Below are positions 36,667 through 46,714 of a stretch of DNA of 64,000 nucleotides, one piece after another. The stretch is from positions 1 through 64,000 of the forward strand of contig NZ_QQPQ01000025.1 in NCBI RefSeq assembly GCF_003346715.1, written 5' to 3'. The DNA is from Oceanispirochaeta sp. M1. Lineage in GTDB: Bacteria > Spirochaetota > Spirochaetia > DSM-2461. The position numbers and the translations under genes are program-made. The notes under the pieces were generated by a model. That model did not search any database. It was given only the letters and a program-made list of their open reading frames with translations, and was not told the DNA's origin. Position 1 is the stretch's first letter. Each line of letters begins with the position of its first letter.

Positions 36667-38182
36667 TCTTTTAATTGTAGATGATGAACCTCTTGAAAGA
36701 GAGGCAATGAGACTCATTCTTACAAAGAACATTCCCGGGATAGCAATCTGTGGAGAAGCTGAGAATGGTTTTGATGCCATCAGCCTGGTCGCAGAGCTTA
36801 AGCCGGATATCGTTCTACTTGATATCAATATGCCGGGAATGGATGGCCTTGCCACCATTGAAAAAATGCAGCAGATGGGGTTGCAGACTCGATTCATAAT
36901 TCTTACCTCCTACAGTTCCTTTGATTATGCAAGGAAAGCTCTCAGACTCGGAGTTGAAGATTTTCTTGTCAAACCTGCAGATCTTGATACGGTTCGCAAT
37001 ACTATCATCACAGTCATTGACAGCATTGAAACCGAGAGCATTCAGATAATGACTCAGGAAAAGATGAAAGATAAGATCAATGAGATGCAGCCGGTTGTTC
37101 AATCAGATATTTTCCGTGCCATTTGTGAGAAACAGAAAGATGTTCGTAATATGTTTGAGCTGTTGGAGTTCCATCCCAAAGAGGCATTTGTCGCTGTTAT
37201 CGATTCCGGCAGCAATGGGGATATTCTATATAGCCGTATCTGTAGAATCCTGAATTCTAATGGCATTCATTTTATATCCAGGATTCACTCTTCCATGATT
37301 GACCTGCTTATCTTCAGTCAATCGGAACATGAATCTTTGAAGCAGATAGGATGCATTGAATTACTGGCCGACAGCTCTGGATCCTTCTACTTGGGCTGTG
37401 GTAGTTCTGTAGATAATGTAGATCTTTTCTATCAGTCTTATCAGGAGGCGGTTTCTGCCTTGCAGGAGGGGAGGCGTGATAACAAAAGGATATTTTTTTT
37501 CACTGAGATTAAGAATCATAAGAAAGACAGATTTCCTGTTGATCGTTATGTCGATCTGTTCTGTTCTCAGATTCAGATGGGAGACCGTGATGAGATTATC
37601 TCATTATCTGAACTCTTCTTTTCAGATCTGAGTGGACGAGATGAAATTGATTTGATGGGACGGCAGACCTATGTTTATCAGGCTCTCATACAGATTTCCC
37701 GGAAAATATCTGAAAAAACCGGTTTTTACCGTCTTTGGGAAGAGATTCTTACAGATAAACTCCAACTATTGGAAAATAGAGATACAGCATCTTTAAAACT
37801 TCATTTCCTTTCGATATTAGAACAATTTCTTGATAAGATTAAGGATAGGAAAGAGAGCCGGCAGGACCTGATTGTTAAAAGAGTCATGATTTATGTTGAG
37901 GATCAATATGAGAATACAATCTCTCTGGAAGATCTTGCGGAGTCTTTGAATCTCTCTCCTTCACATATAAGTAAAGTCATCAAGAAAACAACAGGGCAGA
38001 ATCTTCCTGAAATTCTAAATAAGTTCAGAATCAACAAAGCAATGCAGCTCTTGAGAGAGGAATTATTCAGTATCAAAGAAATTACATATCGGGTCGGATA
38101 TAACAGCCAGCATTACTTTTCCAGAATTTTTAAACGTGAGACCGGATTTTCACCCAGTGATTTCAGGAATAGAGATTACTGA
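36659..38182 (+). CDS. AraC-type response regulator (YesN-like)
   Basis: A 507-residue regulator. The N-terminal receiver domain (MYNLLIVDDEPLEREAMRLIL) has the phospho-acceptor Asp55 in VLLDINMPG, the Thr/Ser switch in ILTSYSSFDYA and the Lys in FLVKPADL. A long middle region follows, then a C-terminal AraC double helix-turn-helix (SLEDLAESLNLSPSHISKVIKK and ITYRVGYNSQHYFSRIFKRETGFSPSDFR). The pairing with the LytS-type kinase is the standard YesM/YesN arrangement. Start ATG 36659 lies inside the kinase gene; ATG 36641 is an alternative. It ends 4 bases from the convergent RND gene stop, with no terminator seen between them. Confidence 0.9.
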   Translation: MYNLLIVDDEPLEREAMRLILTKNIPGIAICGEAENGFDAISLVAELKPDIVLLDINMPGMDGLATIEKMQQMGLQTRFIILTSYSSFDYARKALRLGVEDFLVKPADLDTVRNTIITVIDSIETESIQIMTQEKMKDKINEMQPVVQSDIFRAICEKQKDVRNMFELLEFHPKEAFVAVIDSGSNGDILYSRICRILNSNGIHFISRIHSSMIDLLIFSQSEHESLKQIGCIELLADSSGSFYLGCGSSVDNVDLFYQSYQEAVSALQEGRRDNKRIFFFTEIKNHKKDRFPVDRYVDLFCSQIQMGDRDEIISLSELFFSDLSGRDEIDLMGRQTYVYQALIQISRKISEKTGFYRLWEEILTDKLQLLENRDTASLKLHFLSILEQFLDKIKDRKESRQDLIVKRVMIYVEDQYENTISLEDLAESLNLSPSHISKVIKKTTGQNLPEILNKFRINKAMQLLREELFSIKEITYRVGYNSQHYFSRIFKRETGFSPSDFRNRDY

Positions 38183-38186
38183 TAGA

Positions 38187-40988
38187 TCAAGAGGATTTAT
38201 CTGGTTTGAAAATAAAGAGACTCCCCACTAAAAGCAGAATTGAAATAATAACAGCACTTCCAACGGTCAGAGACAATGCCTTTAAAAGTTCTGCAGAGCT
38301 TTCTCCTGCACCAAGAAAGGGGATGAAACCTGTCAATGTTGTAAGGGCTGCTGTCACGATTGTACTTCTGCATTGCAGTAATGAGTTTAACGCCTCTTCC
38401 AGAGAGGGCCTTTTTTTCCTGAAGCGGGAAAATACTATGAGGCCGTTATTGATAGAGAGACCCGTATTCAGTATCAGAGCAAAGAAAACCGGAACAGAGA
38501 GATTTACTTTTAACAGTCTCAGAAAGCCCAGGGTAAAAATGTGACATAAGATGATCTGCCCCATCAAACAGAGTGGTAGGAATGGTGATTCAAATATAAA
38601 AATGAGGAGAATAAATAGAAGAAGAATTGATGCTGTGAGGAGTTTGATCAATTCTCTGATATTGTTTCTGCGGATTCTATATTCTTCACCGTGAATAACT
38701 CTGACTCCTTCGGGAAGATTATAATCATTCAGGGCTCTATTTATTGTCTTATGAATTTGTTTTCCACCCAGACCCTCAGTAGAGAAGGAGAAGGAAGTGC
38801 TCCGCTGAGAGTTGAAATGTTCAATTGGACCGTAGTCCTCTCTATTACTCAAAACAGCCAGATCTTCCAGAGCATAAGAGCCTTTTCCCTCGATTTTCAA
38901 TTTTCCAATTTCACTTGTTTCCAATTCATTTGCCTCTTTATTGAAAATTCTGATGTCATAGATTATGCCGTCTCCCGGAACCCATTTTCCCAGAACAGGT
39001 GGTGAAAGCTTCTTTCCCAGACTCCTGGCCGTGATTAAAGGGCTTATCCCTGTTGCCATGCAAATATTGTTATCTGTCTGAACACAGAGAAGGGGCTGCT
39101 GTTTTTTGTAATGGAGAGTCAGATTCTGTTCATTCATAGTCCTTTGAAAAAATTGAGCCAGTTTTTCTGTTTCGCTGTATAACAGTGGACGCATATGAGC
39201 GAGTATCCGTATATGGTATGAATCACCCGCCGGCCTGTCATCAAAATAGAGAAAACCCGGGAGGGACATCATCTGTGTTTTGATACTTTCTTCCAGTTCA
39301 TCTTTCATTGAAATATCAGAAAGTTTTATATGAAAGCCAGCCTTTTCATCCTTGTACTCTGAGCTGTAGTATTCCGCCGCATTAATTTCTCCAAGAGACT
39401 CTTCCATATCCATAAGCTGTATTTCTATCCACTCCTTACTGCTGCCTGCCGGGAATTCTACCGAGAAGCGGATGCTGTCATTTATCAGTTTAAAGTCCTG
39501 TGAGTAATTCAGGTTTTTCATCAGTAACAGTGATGGGATGGTGATAAGAATTAAAACCAAAACAGCGTATTTCTTATATTTTGTATATGATCCTGCAATG
39601 CGGTTTATCTGCTGACGGCGTACAGATAATTCTCCCTGTAATGATCTGCCATTGTACTGTTTCATGGTCAGTACGATAAAGAGTACTGATAGTGTCAGAC
39701 AGATACAGAGTGCCCTGATAAGGGGTGTACAGAGGAATTTCAGACCAGGTGATGCAAATAAAAAGGGGGTGAGTGCAATAAGGGTTGAAACAAGAGATGA
39801 CCAGAGGGCTCTTTTTGATTTTTCAAATCCCTGTTCAAGAACAATGATACCGCAGTCAATGATCATTCCACTGCAAAGGGCAAGTGACGAGAGTACAAGG
39901 ATATTTATCTCCCAGGAGAGCATATTGAATATTGCCACTGTTCCTCCTATGGAGAACGGGATATTCAAACAGACCGGAAGGGCAGCTTTGAAGTTTTTTA
40001 AAATCAGAAGGGTTATCAATATTACTGCAGTAAGCGAAAGGCAGAGTATTTGAAATAGCTCTTTCAGAGCTTCTTCGATCAGTTCTCCTCTGTCATAGAG
40101 TATGAGACTTCCGGGTATTTTTTCAGCTGCAGTACGCAGCTTCCTGCATAGGTCTATAGTGTTCGCATCACCACTTTCATAGATCCATGAAATGCTCTGT
40201 CTACGACCGTTTAATCTGGAAAGACTTTTAACTGCCGAACTTTCAATATTTATATCAGCTGTTTCTGAGAGCTCCAGGGCCGGGCTGAGGGCCAGTGTTT
40301 CAAAATCAGAGATTGACTTAAGTCTCTGATCAAGAACAAGTTCTGATGAATCATCAAGACTGAGGGCCGAGATGCTGTTATGCTGATGAATAATGCCTGC
40401 CAGGTCCAGAGCATTCTGTTGAATCGAACTGAGCATATCCTCTTCAAACTCAATATTTATATCCTGTCCGGAGGAGGAACTCAGATGAATTTGAGATATT
40501 CCGCTTATTCCTTTCAGTTCTGACCGGATTCTCTCTTCAGTCCAGGATTCAGTGGGTGTCATATTCTTCTTATCACTCATCAGCCTGGGTACAAATATGA
40601 AAACAGGACTGTTTAAACTGCTGCTTTTTCTTATTACTGCCTTTCCGGCGGATGGCGGGAAAAAGGCTGATTTTCTTTCAATTATTGCTCTCAGATCCAG
40701 ATAGCAGTTATTTAGATCACTCAGTTCATCCAGAAAAAGTGTTATTTCAGTCTCTTCCCATCCTGATCTTGAGTAAAAATGGCTGATTCCCGGCATCATC
40801 AGTATCTCTTCTTCCAGGGGATTGCAGAGCAGGTTTTCAATCTCCTCAGGTCCGGCTCCCTCCATTTCTATTTTCACAGAGATAACTTTTTTTGATGAAT
40901 CCGGATAATAGGAAAACTGCAGGTCTTTCAAAAAGTGACAGATTAGAAGGCAGAAGATTAAAAGAAGAAAAATATTCCTATTTCCCAT
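38187..40988 (-). CDS. RND-family efflux pump subunit, second of a pair
   Basis: A 933-residue inner-membrane protein of the AcrB type. Features are an N-terminal membrane segment, a porter-domain motif near AGPEEIENLLCNPLEEEIL, and two blocks of membrane helices. The central helix motif ALCSGMIIDCGIIVLEQ has Asp-Cys where AcrB has the Asp-Asp proton relay. The C-terminal block includes ALILNTGLSINNGLIVFSRF. It is shorter than AcrB (about 1050). It overlaps the preceding RND gene by 11 bases, suggesting a mixed trimer of the two pumps, as in MdtBC. The substrate is unknown. Confidence 0.88.
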   Translation of the reverse strand: MGNRNIFLLLIFCLLICHFLKDLQFSYYPDSSKKVISVKIEMEGAGPEEIENLLCNPLEEEILMMPGISHFYSRSGWEETEITLFLDELSDLNNCYLDLRAIIERKSAFFPPSAGKAVIRKSSSLNSPVFIFVPRLMSDKKNMTPTESWTEERIRSELKGISGISQIHLSSSSGQDINIEFEEDMLSSIQQNALDLAGIIHQHNSISALSLDDSSELVLDQRLKSISDFETLALSPALELSETADINIESSAVKSLSRLNGRRQSISWIYESGDANTIDLCRKLRTAAEKIPGSLILYDRGELIEEALKELFQILCLSLTAVILITLLILKNFKAALPVCLNIPFSIGGTVAIFNMLSWEINILVLSSLALCSGMIIDCGIIVLEQGFEKSKRALWSSLVSTLIALTPFLFASPGLKFLCTPLIRALCICLTLSVLFIVLTMKQYNGRSLQGELSVRRQQINRIAGSYTKYKKYAVLVLILITIPSLLLMKNLNYSQDFKLINDSIRFSVEFPAGSSKEWIEIQLMDMEESLGEINAAEYYSSEYKDEKAGFHIKLSDISMKDELEESIKTQMMSLPGFLYFDDRPAGDSYHIRILAHMRPLLYSETEKLAQFFQRTMNEQNLTLHYKKQQPLLCVQTDNNICMATGISPLITARSLGKKLSPPVLGKWVPGDGIIYDIRIFNKEANELETSEIGKLKIEGKGSYALEDLAVLSNREDYGPIEHFNSQRSTSFSFSTEGLGGKQIHKTINRALNDYNLPEGVRVIHGEEYRIRRNNIRELIKLLTASILLLFILLIFIFESPFLPLCLMGQIILCHIFTLGFLRLLKVNLSVPVFFALILNTGLSINNGLIVFSRFRKKRPSLEEALNSLLQCRSTIVTAALTTLTGFIPFLGAGESSAELLKALSLTVGSAVIISILLLVGSLFIFKPDKSS

Positions 40989-43920
40989 TCAGGAGTACCA
41001 GGTTTTGGTAAAAGGCCGGCAGGAGGATCAAAACCAGCATCGTTCCAAAGAGCAGGCCTCCTATAAGTGAAAGCGCCATTCCAGCTTCACCGTTTTCTGA
41101 AAGGAGTGCTGTGATCAGCACAGGGATTAATGCTGTCACTGTGCTGAGGCAGCTGCCTGAAAGGGGTTTTAAGCGGCATGCAGCTCCCTGCTGTATACTG
41201 CGTCCCTGTTTAAATGATCCATCCAGAGAGGAGAGCAGAAGTATTCCTGAGTTCACAATGGTTCCCTGCAGAATAAGTAGACCGAGAAAGCTGTAGATAT
41301 TCAGAGATTGCCTGAATATCAAAAGGAAAATCAATCCGCCCCATATTGCCGGGACCAGAGATGAATAAAGAATCAATGTTTTCCTGAGGGACCCGGTCTG
41401 TACTCCTAAAATCAGAAAAAGAAACACAAGACTCAATGCATACAGGTATGTCAGCTGATGCATCTCAGTTTCCTCATCCTTCAGAATTGAAATCTCCGGT
41501 GGCAGATATGATTTCAGCTCCTCCTCAAGAACTCCTTTATCTTCAGTCCGGATTGATGAAATACTGCGTATATACTGCTGATTTTTCCTGTAGAAAGCGT
41601 CTCTGTGACTGCTTTTCATGAATTTCCCAAGTAAATCCAGTGGGGCTGCCGTTTCTGCAGTGATCATTCTACTTAGGGAGCTAAAGTCGGATCTGTATCT
41701 TTCCGCCGCTCTTACAAGGATATTAATTTTGTCTTTTGCCCTTTCTACTTCTCCTGCGGAAAGACCATTTATCCTGGCTGTTAATTCGGTATGGATTGTG
41801 AGGGGTGAAATATTTGAGGCTATGAGTCTCTGAGGATCAGTTTCAAGATAGTATAGCTCCATCTTACTGTCCCCGGATTCAGATGTTCCCGGTGGAAGGG
41901 GTAATTCATATAGAGTGTCAGAATCAATACTGGCAAGACTTATCCCCTTGTCTTCGGGGTAGAGCTTTTGAAACGTTCCAGGGAGAGGTTCTACTCTGCA
42001 ATTCTGCAGATAAAGAGTATTCCGGCAGAAATTATGAATTGCCTTCTTCATTTCTGGAGATATTCTCTTTTCATTAATGATAAGAATATTTAGTTGGTTC
42101 GAATCTCCAATATTCATATTGGAGGAGCTAAAAGAAAAGTTATTACGATCAGATCCTTCAGATTCCATTATTATTGTATTCAGTGGAAATTCTGCCTGTA
42201 TTTTTGTTGAGATAGATGAAGCTTCGGCGATGACGCGACCGGGACTGTAAGCCGGGGGAAGTGATAGGGACAGGAGTAATTTATTGCTCTGCCTGTCAGG
42301 AAAAAGTTCAAATGGAATAACTTTCAGAAGAACCATTCCGGATAGGAAGATCAAAATAAAAATGTATAAAGCCTTAGCGGAAAATCTTCCTTGCGAAAGA
42401 AATGTATTCAGAACTTTAAAATAGCAGGATTTGACTTTGTTACAATGACTAGAGGGAGGATTTACATGCAATGGAACATAAGAAACCGTCAGCTTTTTGT
42501 TAAGGAGCCTGTAACAGGCTGGAGTAAAAAACAGGGATACAGGAAGTGAGAGCCCCACAGTAAATACAACCGTCAGAACAAGATCTCCAAAAAGAACAGA
42601 TGTAGGTCCCGGTATAAAGAGAGGAGGCAAAAAGACAATCACCGTTGTGAGGGTAGAGGTGAACAGGGCCGAGTTTATATTCTGTATATCTTCACCTTTT
42701 TCAAGCTCATGAAGCACTATAATGCTGTTGTCGGCTATGAGACCTATGGCTGCTATCATTCCATACAAAGAGATTGTGTTGAGACTGATCTTGAAGATAT
42801 AAAGAAAAAAGAAATTCAGAATCAGAGTAAAGGGGATAGAGGCTGCTGTTATAAGTGCCGGAGACAATTGCCTATAGAGGAGAAGGAGAACCAGAAAGGC
42901 TCCTGTCAGCCCCCAGAAGAGGGATAAAAAAAGAGAGCTGATGTTTTTTTTGATTCTTACAGACTCATCATCAATGATCTGAAAACCCAATCTGCCCGAG
43001 TATTCATCTTTCAGAAGGGGAAGAATATTTTTTACAGCATCGGCGGCTTTTGCAGTACCCGAAGAAGCATTTTTATATATACAGAATCCCCAGGCCAGTT
43101 CTCCGTTAGAGAGAAAAATAGAGCCCTGCTGTTCACTCTCTTCTTTGATTTCTGCAATATCCTTTAGTCTGATACCGGGAAAGAGTTGAAGCTCTTCAAT
43201 CTCTGCGGCTGTGTTGATTCCGCTTTCCACTGTGACCAGGCGCTGTATCCCTCTATCAGTGATTTTCCCGGCAGTTTTCTTTATTAGAAAAGAGGAGAGG
43301 GCTGAAGCAGTCTCTGCAATGGATATTCCTCTGACCGAAAGGGCATCCATATCCAGTTCAACATGTATTTCAGGCTTTTTCAGCCCCCGAATACTGACAT
43401 AGGCAATTTCATCGAGTCCCTGTAATCTGTTTTTTATTTCACTGTTCAGAATTGAATAGAAATCTTTTTCATCATTGTTCTCCAGAGCCTTTACAGCAAG
43501 CATTATAACAGGATCTCCAGCCAGGTCATTACTCATGACCAGAGGCTTTTTCATCCCCCTCGGAAGGTATGGGTAGAGTCCGTCGATACATTCCCGTACA
43601 GATATTGAAGATTGATACATATCGGCTCCCCAGTCGAAATGGAGAAGAACCCTTGAATATCCCCGTTTGCTGACAGATTCCATATCTTTGATATACCGGA
43701 TACCTGAGAGTGTGTTTTCCATGGGGATTGTAATAAGAGATTCTATTTCTTCAGCAGGAAAACCCGGAAGTTCACTGACAACTGTAATGACCGTACTAGC
43801 TGCCTCAGGAAGTTCCTCCATCTCCAATTCAAAAAAGGAGAGTATTCCAAATAAAAGAAGTGCTCCCCATGCCATGAGAACAGACAGTGGGTGATCTCTG
43901 CTCCAGTCATACAAATTCAA
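40978..43920 (-). CDS. RND-family efflux pump subunit, first of a pair
   Basis: A 980-residue AcrB-type protein. The N-terminal helix MNLYDWSRDHPLSVLMAWGALLLFG is followed by the porter motif LPGFPAEEIESLITIPMENTLSGI. The fourth-helix motif IAAIGLIADNSIIVLHELEKGE carries Asp-Asn at the proton relay, a variant common outside Proteobacteria. Further membrane helices include FLGLLILQGTIVNSGILLLS. It follows the Ig-like lipoprotein gene with a 4-bp overlap. Together with 38187 it forms the transport engine of the operon, powered by the proton gradient and connected to the outer membrane by the adaptor and TolC homologue encoded upstream. Confidence 0.9.
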   Translation of the reverse strand: MNLYDWSRDHPLSVLMAWGALLLFGILSFFELEMEELPEAASTVITVVSELPGFPAEEIESLITIPMENTLSGIRYIKDMESVSKRGYSRVLLHFDWGADMYQSSISVRECIDGLYPYLPRGMKKPLVMSNDLAGDPVIMLAVKALENNDEKDFYSILNSEIKNRLQGLDEIAYVSIRGLKKPEIHVELDMDALSVRGISIAETASALSSFLIKKTAGKITDRGIQRLVTVESGINTAAEIEELQLFPGIRLKDIAEIKEESEQQGSIFLSNGELAWGFCIYKNASSGTAKAADAVKNILPLLKDEYSGRLGFQIIDDESVRIKKNISSLFLSLFWGLTGAFLVLLLLYRQLSPALITAASIPFTLILNFFFLYIFKISLNTISLYGMIAAIGLIADNSIIVLHELEKGEDIQNINSALFTSTLTTVIVFLPPLFIPGPTSVLFGDLVLTVVFTVGLSLPVSLFFTPACYRLLNKKLTVSYVPLHVNPPSSHCNKVKSCYFKVLNTFLSQGRFSAKALYIFILIFLSGMVLLKVIPFELFPDRQSNKLLLSLSLPPAYSPGRVIAEASSISTKIQAEFPLNTIIMESEGSDRNNFSFSSSNMNIGDSNQLNILIINEKRISPEMKKAIHNFCRNTLYLQNCRVEPLPGTFQKLYPEDKGISLASIDSDTLYELPLPPGTSESGDSKMELYYLETDPQRLIASNISPLTIHTELTARINGLSAGEVERAKDKINILVRAAERYRSDFSSLSRMITAETAAPLDLLGKFMKSSHRDAFYRKNQQYIRSISSIRTEDKGVLEEELKSYLPPEISILKDEETEMHQLTYLYALSLVFLFLILGVQTGSLRKTLILYSSLVPAIWGGLIFLLIFRQSLNIYSFLGLLILQGTIVNSGILLLSSLDGSFKQGRSIQQGAACRLKPLSGSCLSTVTALIPVLITALLSENGEAGMALSLIGGLLFGTMLVLILLPAFYQNLVLLNGK

Positions 43921-45284
43921 GGCTGATTGACCATCATTGTCCAGTTCTCTTCAAGACTGTTTCCAAGGCTGTCAGATAGAGAATCATCAAGTGAAAAACG
44001 AACCGTACCGGGAAACCCTGTGTCTGAAACATCGAGGCAGATCCTGATAAGTGACTGTGTGGCAGGAGGAGCTGCTTCCAGCTCCAATGAGAGTAATCTG
44101 AAGCTGAGAACAGAACTCTCAATTGAGAATGCCTTCATAAAGGAACTCTCACTGATTACCCCATAAGGGCTGTGATTCAGAATGAATTCAAGAGTTGCCG
44201 TATCTGAATCATATGCACCCAGGGATTCATTAAGTACCAGTTGTTTCTGTGGAGCCGCACCATCTTGAGAACAGAAAAAGATAGATTCAATGCTGAGGGG
44301 AATACTGTGTGAACCAGTACATTGAATTGTATAGAGGCGGTCCAGTATATAAAGATCATAACTCTCACCATAACGAAGATCTTCATCAAAGCTCAGAGTG
44401 AATTCCCTGTATTCAATATCCCAATCAAGACTAAATGAAACATCGGGCTGAATCCTGATCAGTCCATAGATTTCATCAGAATAAATACGACGGTTGAGTC
44501 TGCCATTCAGAATGTCATCCTTCTCTACGTATTCAGTTATTCCATTTTCTTCCAGCTCTGCAGAACTGCTTTCCAGAATGATGGATTCAAGGAGCAATTC
44601 ATCATTGCTGCTTATCAGGTAATGAAGCTCATGTTTTTGCTTCAGGTTATTCTGCGCCAGGTCCTTAAGCCGGGTGCTGACAGTAAATGTATAGTCCTCT
44701 CCCTCTGAATAATCTTCCAATGGCTGTACCTGGACAGATGTGTTCCCCTCAGTCCACTCCAGGTGGTATTCCAGTGCCGGACTGACTTCCAGGGCTTCTC
44801 GAAAACTCATATGATCAACTGTTTCTGAGAAATCATAGGAAACAGACTGCCGGAGATTGCTTATTTCTGATTTATCAACCGGATTAACAGATTGAATCAA
44901 AGGTGGAGTATTATCTTCACCAGTATAAAACTTCCAGCTTCGGTTTTCACCCAGAGAATTACCGTAACCATCCTCCGCAGAGTTCTCCAGATTCAGAGTA
45001 TAGTTACGATTTTCCATGATTCCCCTATGGGGATAAAAAGACATCTTATTTCCATCCCAGATAAAACGGCCTTCCAATTCACTGTCCTCCTCTGTGAGGC
45101 TGAAAGCCTGTTCAGTAAGGTTCCAGTTCATAGGGGTGGTGAATTGTAGAAGGGTGTGATCCGTTTCAAGACTGCAGTTTTCTACTTCAGGGACTTTTGT
45201 ATGTATCATCTCCTCAAGAAAACGGCAGGCCCACAGGCTTATAAGAAGATGAACCAGAGCCGTGAAGAGTAATATCTTTTTCAT
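43917..45284 (-). CDS. Ig-like (Big_5) lipoprotein of the RND operon, copy 2
   Basis: A 455-residue lipoprotein: MKKILLFTALVHLLISLWAC ends at the lipobox cysteine. The mature part consists of beta-rich modules of the Big_5/SbsA type. Each has an FSE-like acidic turn, a strand with the Trp of the SWKF or DWDI type, and an ending of the YTLNLENSAEDGYGNSLGENRSW form (a sequence about loss or 'no slope' of the element is not implied). Two clear copies are at about residues 45-125 and 135-225, and a weaker one follows. The gene overlaps both neighbours by 4 bp. It is homologous in plan to 45281-46714, probably by old duplication. Its role in the export machine is unknown. Confidence 0.75.
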   Translation of the reverse strand: MKKILLFTALVHLLISLWACRFLEEMIHTKVPEVENCSLETDHTLLQFTTPMNWNLTEQAFSLTEEDSELEGRFIWDGNKMSFYPHRGIMENRNYTLNLENSAEDGYGNSLGENRSWKFYTGEDNTPPLIQSVNPVDKSEISNLRQSVSYDFSETVDHMSFREALEVSPALEYHLEWTEGNTSVQVQPLEDYSEGEDYTFTVSTRLKDLAQNNLKQKHELHYLISSNDELLLESIILESSSAELEENGITEYVEKDDILNGRLNRRIYSDEIYGLIRIQPDVSFSLDWDIEYREFTLSFDEDLRYGESYDLYILDRLYTIQCTGSHSIPLSIESIFFCSQDGAAPQKQLVLNESLGAYDSDTATLEFILNHSPYGVISESSFMKAFSIESSVLSFRLLSLELEAAPPATQSLIRICLDVSDTGFPGTVRFSLDDSLSDSLGNSLEENWTMMVNQP

Positions 45285-46714
45285 TGACGAACCGTCCTGA
45301 ACAGCTGACTGACTGTTTCATCCATATAACTTCCTTCACTGTTGAAAATTCCCTGTGTACCACCCTTTAAATCCATAAGGTAGTAATAATCTGAATCCGA
45401 ATCGGCAGTGAATCCGCTGAATATTGCTGTCATTCTGTAGTCACTGCTCCATGAATAGAGGCCTGTCCGGGGACTGCCGCCCGAGCTGAATACTTCATAA
45501 AAGCTGAGACTGTCCTGTACCCTCTGTTTTTCACTATCAGTGGTAAAGGGAGCTGAAAAGGTAAAATGAAAACTCAAATCAAAGGGAGAGACAGGCTGTA
45601 CGGGCAGGTCATAAAAAGTAGTTGAACTGAACTCATTCAGTATGAAACCGCCGGGAGAACTGCATTCCAGGCTGATAAGTGTTAAAGGAGCAACTGCAGG
45701 AACAAAGTCCAGAATATAACTGTCTGTCATCCTTATACCATTATTACTTTCTGCATCCTTAGTGATCTTCAACCTGAAACTCTGGGAGGATCTGAAAGAT
45801 AGGTCGGGGCAGAATATAAGATCCTCTTCTATCCAGTAGATTTCTCCGGCTGTTGAGGGCGTTATGCTGAAGGATGATTCGGTCTTTTCCTGATCCATGG
45901 CTTCAGAAAACCTTATCCTGACAGCCTGTGAGGCGAGTAGATTTTCCAGATTCTCAGAGATCCATGGGAAATCTGAAAGCCTGTCCCTCCTGCAGCTTCC
46001 ACACTGGATTACAGAAGGAGAGCTGCTGCCGTCTTCAATGTAAAAGCTCAGGTCCCAGTCGGGATAGAGGGGATCGCCGTCAGTACTGCAGAGGTTTTCA
46101 TCCAGGCTGATTCTATAGTTTGTCAGATTGTCCCAGTCATCATCAGCTTCTATAATCAAAGTATTCTCTGATTCGGCGCTCCAGGTTTTACTTATCTTCA
46201 CTGGCGGACTTATCTTCAGCGCATTACTGAGTGATGGCGTATCAACCGCTTTATTAAAAGAAATCCGCACCGGGCCGGCGCTGTTGAGTACAGCGCCGTC
46301 AGCAGGATAAAAATCCATAATCTCCAGCGGGGTGAATTCTGAACTATGAATGTAGAAGGGGAGAGACAGGGATGCTTCCCTCTCTGTTCCGGAAATATTG
46401 CGGTATATTCCCTTGAACTCCAGGCGGTATTCCAATCCTCTGTACAATTCTTCAGCTGGAATAATTATCAGTTTTTTTCCATCTTCCCAGTCAAAGGTTG
46501 TTTCGGCTTTGATACCGTTTCTTCTGATACAGCTTATGCTCTGAACAGAGGGCTGATCCACATCTTCAGAAAAACAGATTGAAATAGAATCTTCTTTATT
46601 TAGAATCTCATATTCAACAGACGGAGTGGTACTGAACAGTTTACCAGGCTGCAGATCGATAATTGTACATGAATGAAAAAGGCAGAAAAGGAAAACAAGT
46701 AGAGATGCTTTCAT
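45281..46714 (-). CDS. Ig-like (Big_5) lipoprotein of the RND operon, copy 1
   Basis: A 477-residue lipoprotein with signal peptide ending LFHSC. The mature protein has Big_5/SbsA-like beta modules: ISICFSEDVDQPSVQSIS, then FYPADGAVLNSAGPVRISFNKAVDTPSL, then VRIRFSEAMDQEKTESSFSI. These are the recurring 'x-I-x-F-S/N-x-x-(M/V)-D' Ig signature, seen at least three times. It shares plan and length with the next gene and overlaps it and the adaptor gene by 4 bp each. Big_5 proteins are usually surface or periplasmic; a lipid anchor would tether this one near the pump. No enzymatic motif is visible. Confidence 0.75.
   Translation of the reverse strand: MKASLLVFLFCLFHSCTIIDLQPGKLFSTTPSVEYEILNKEDSISICFSEDVDQPSVQSISCIRRNGIKAETTFDWEDGKKLIIIPAEELYRGLEYRLEFKGIYRNISGTEREASLSLPFYIHSSEFTPLEIMDFYPADGAVLNSAGPVRISFNKAVDTPSLSNALKISPPVKISKTWSAESENTLIIEADDDWDNLTNYRISLDENLCSTDGDPLYPDWDLSFYIEDGSSSPSVIQCGSCRRDRLSDFPWISENLENLLASQAVRIRFSEAMDQEKTESSFSITPSTAGEIYWIEEDLIFCPDLSFRSSQSFRLKITKDAESNNGIRMTDSYILDFVPAVAPLTLISLECSSPGGFILNEFSSTTFYDLPVQPVSPFDLSFHFTFSAPFTTDSEKQRVQDSLSFYEVFSSGGSPRTGLYSWSSDYRMTAIFSGFTADSDSDYYYLMDLKGGTQGIFNSEGSYMDETVSQLFRTVRQ

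Noticed and set aside
38183-38186. Expected terminator between the convergent response regulator and RND genes.
   Set aside because: The stops are four bases apart and no hairpin with a T-run is visible; the ends must overlap or be factor-dependent.
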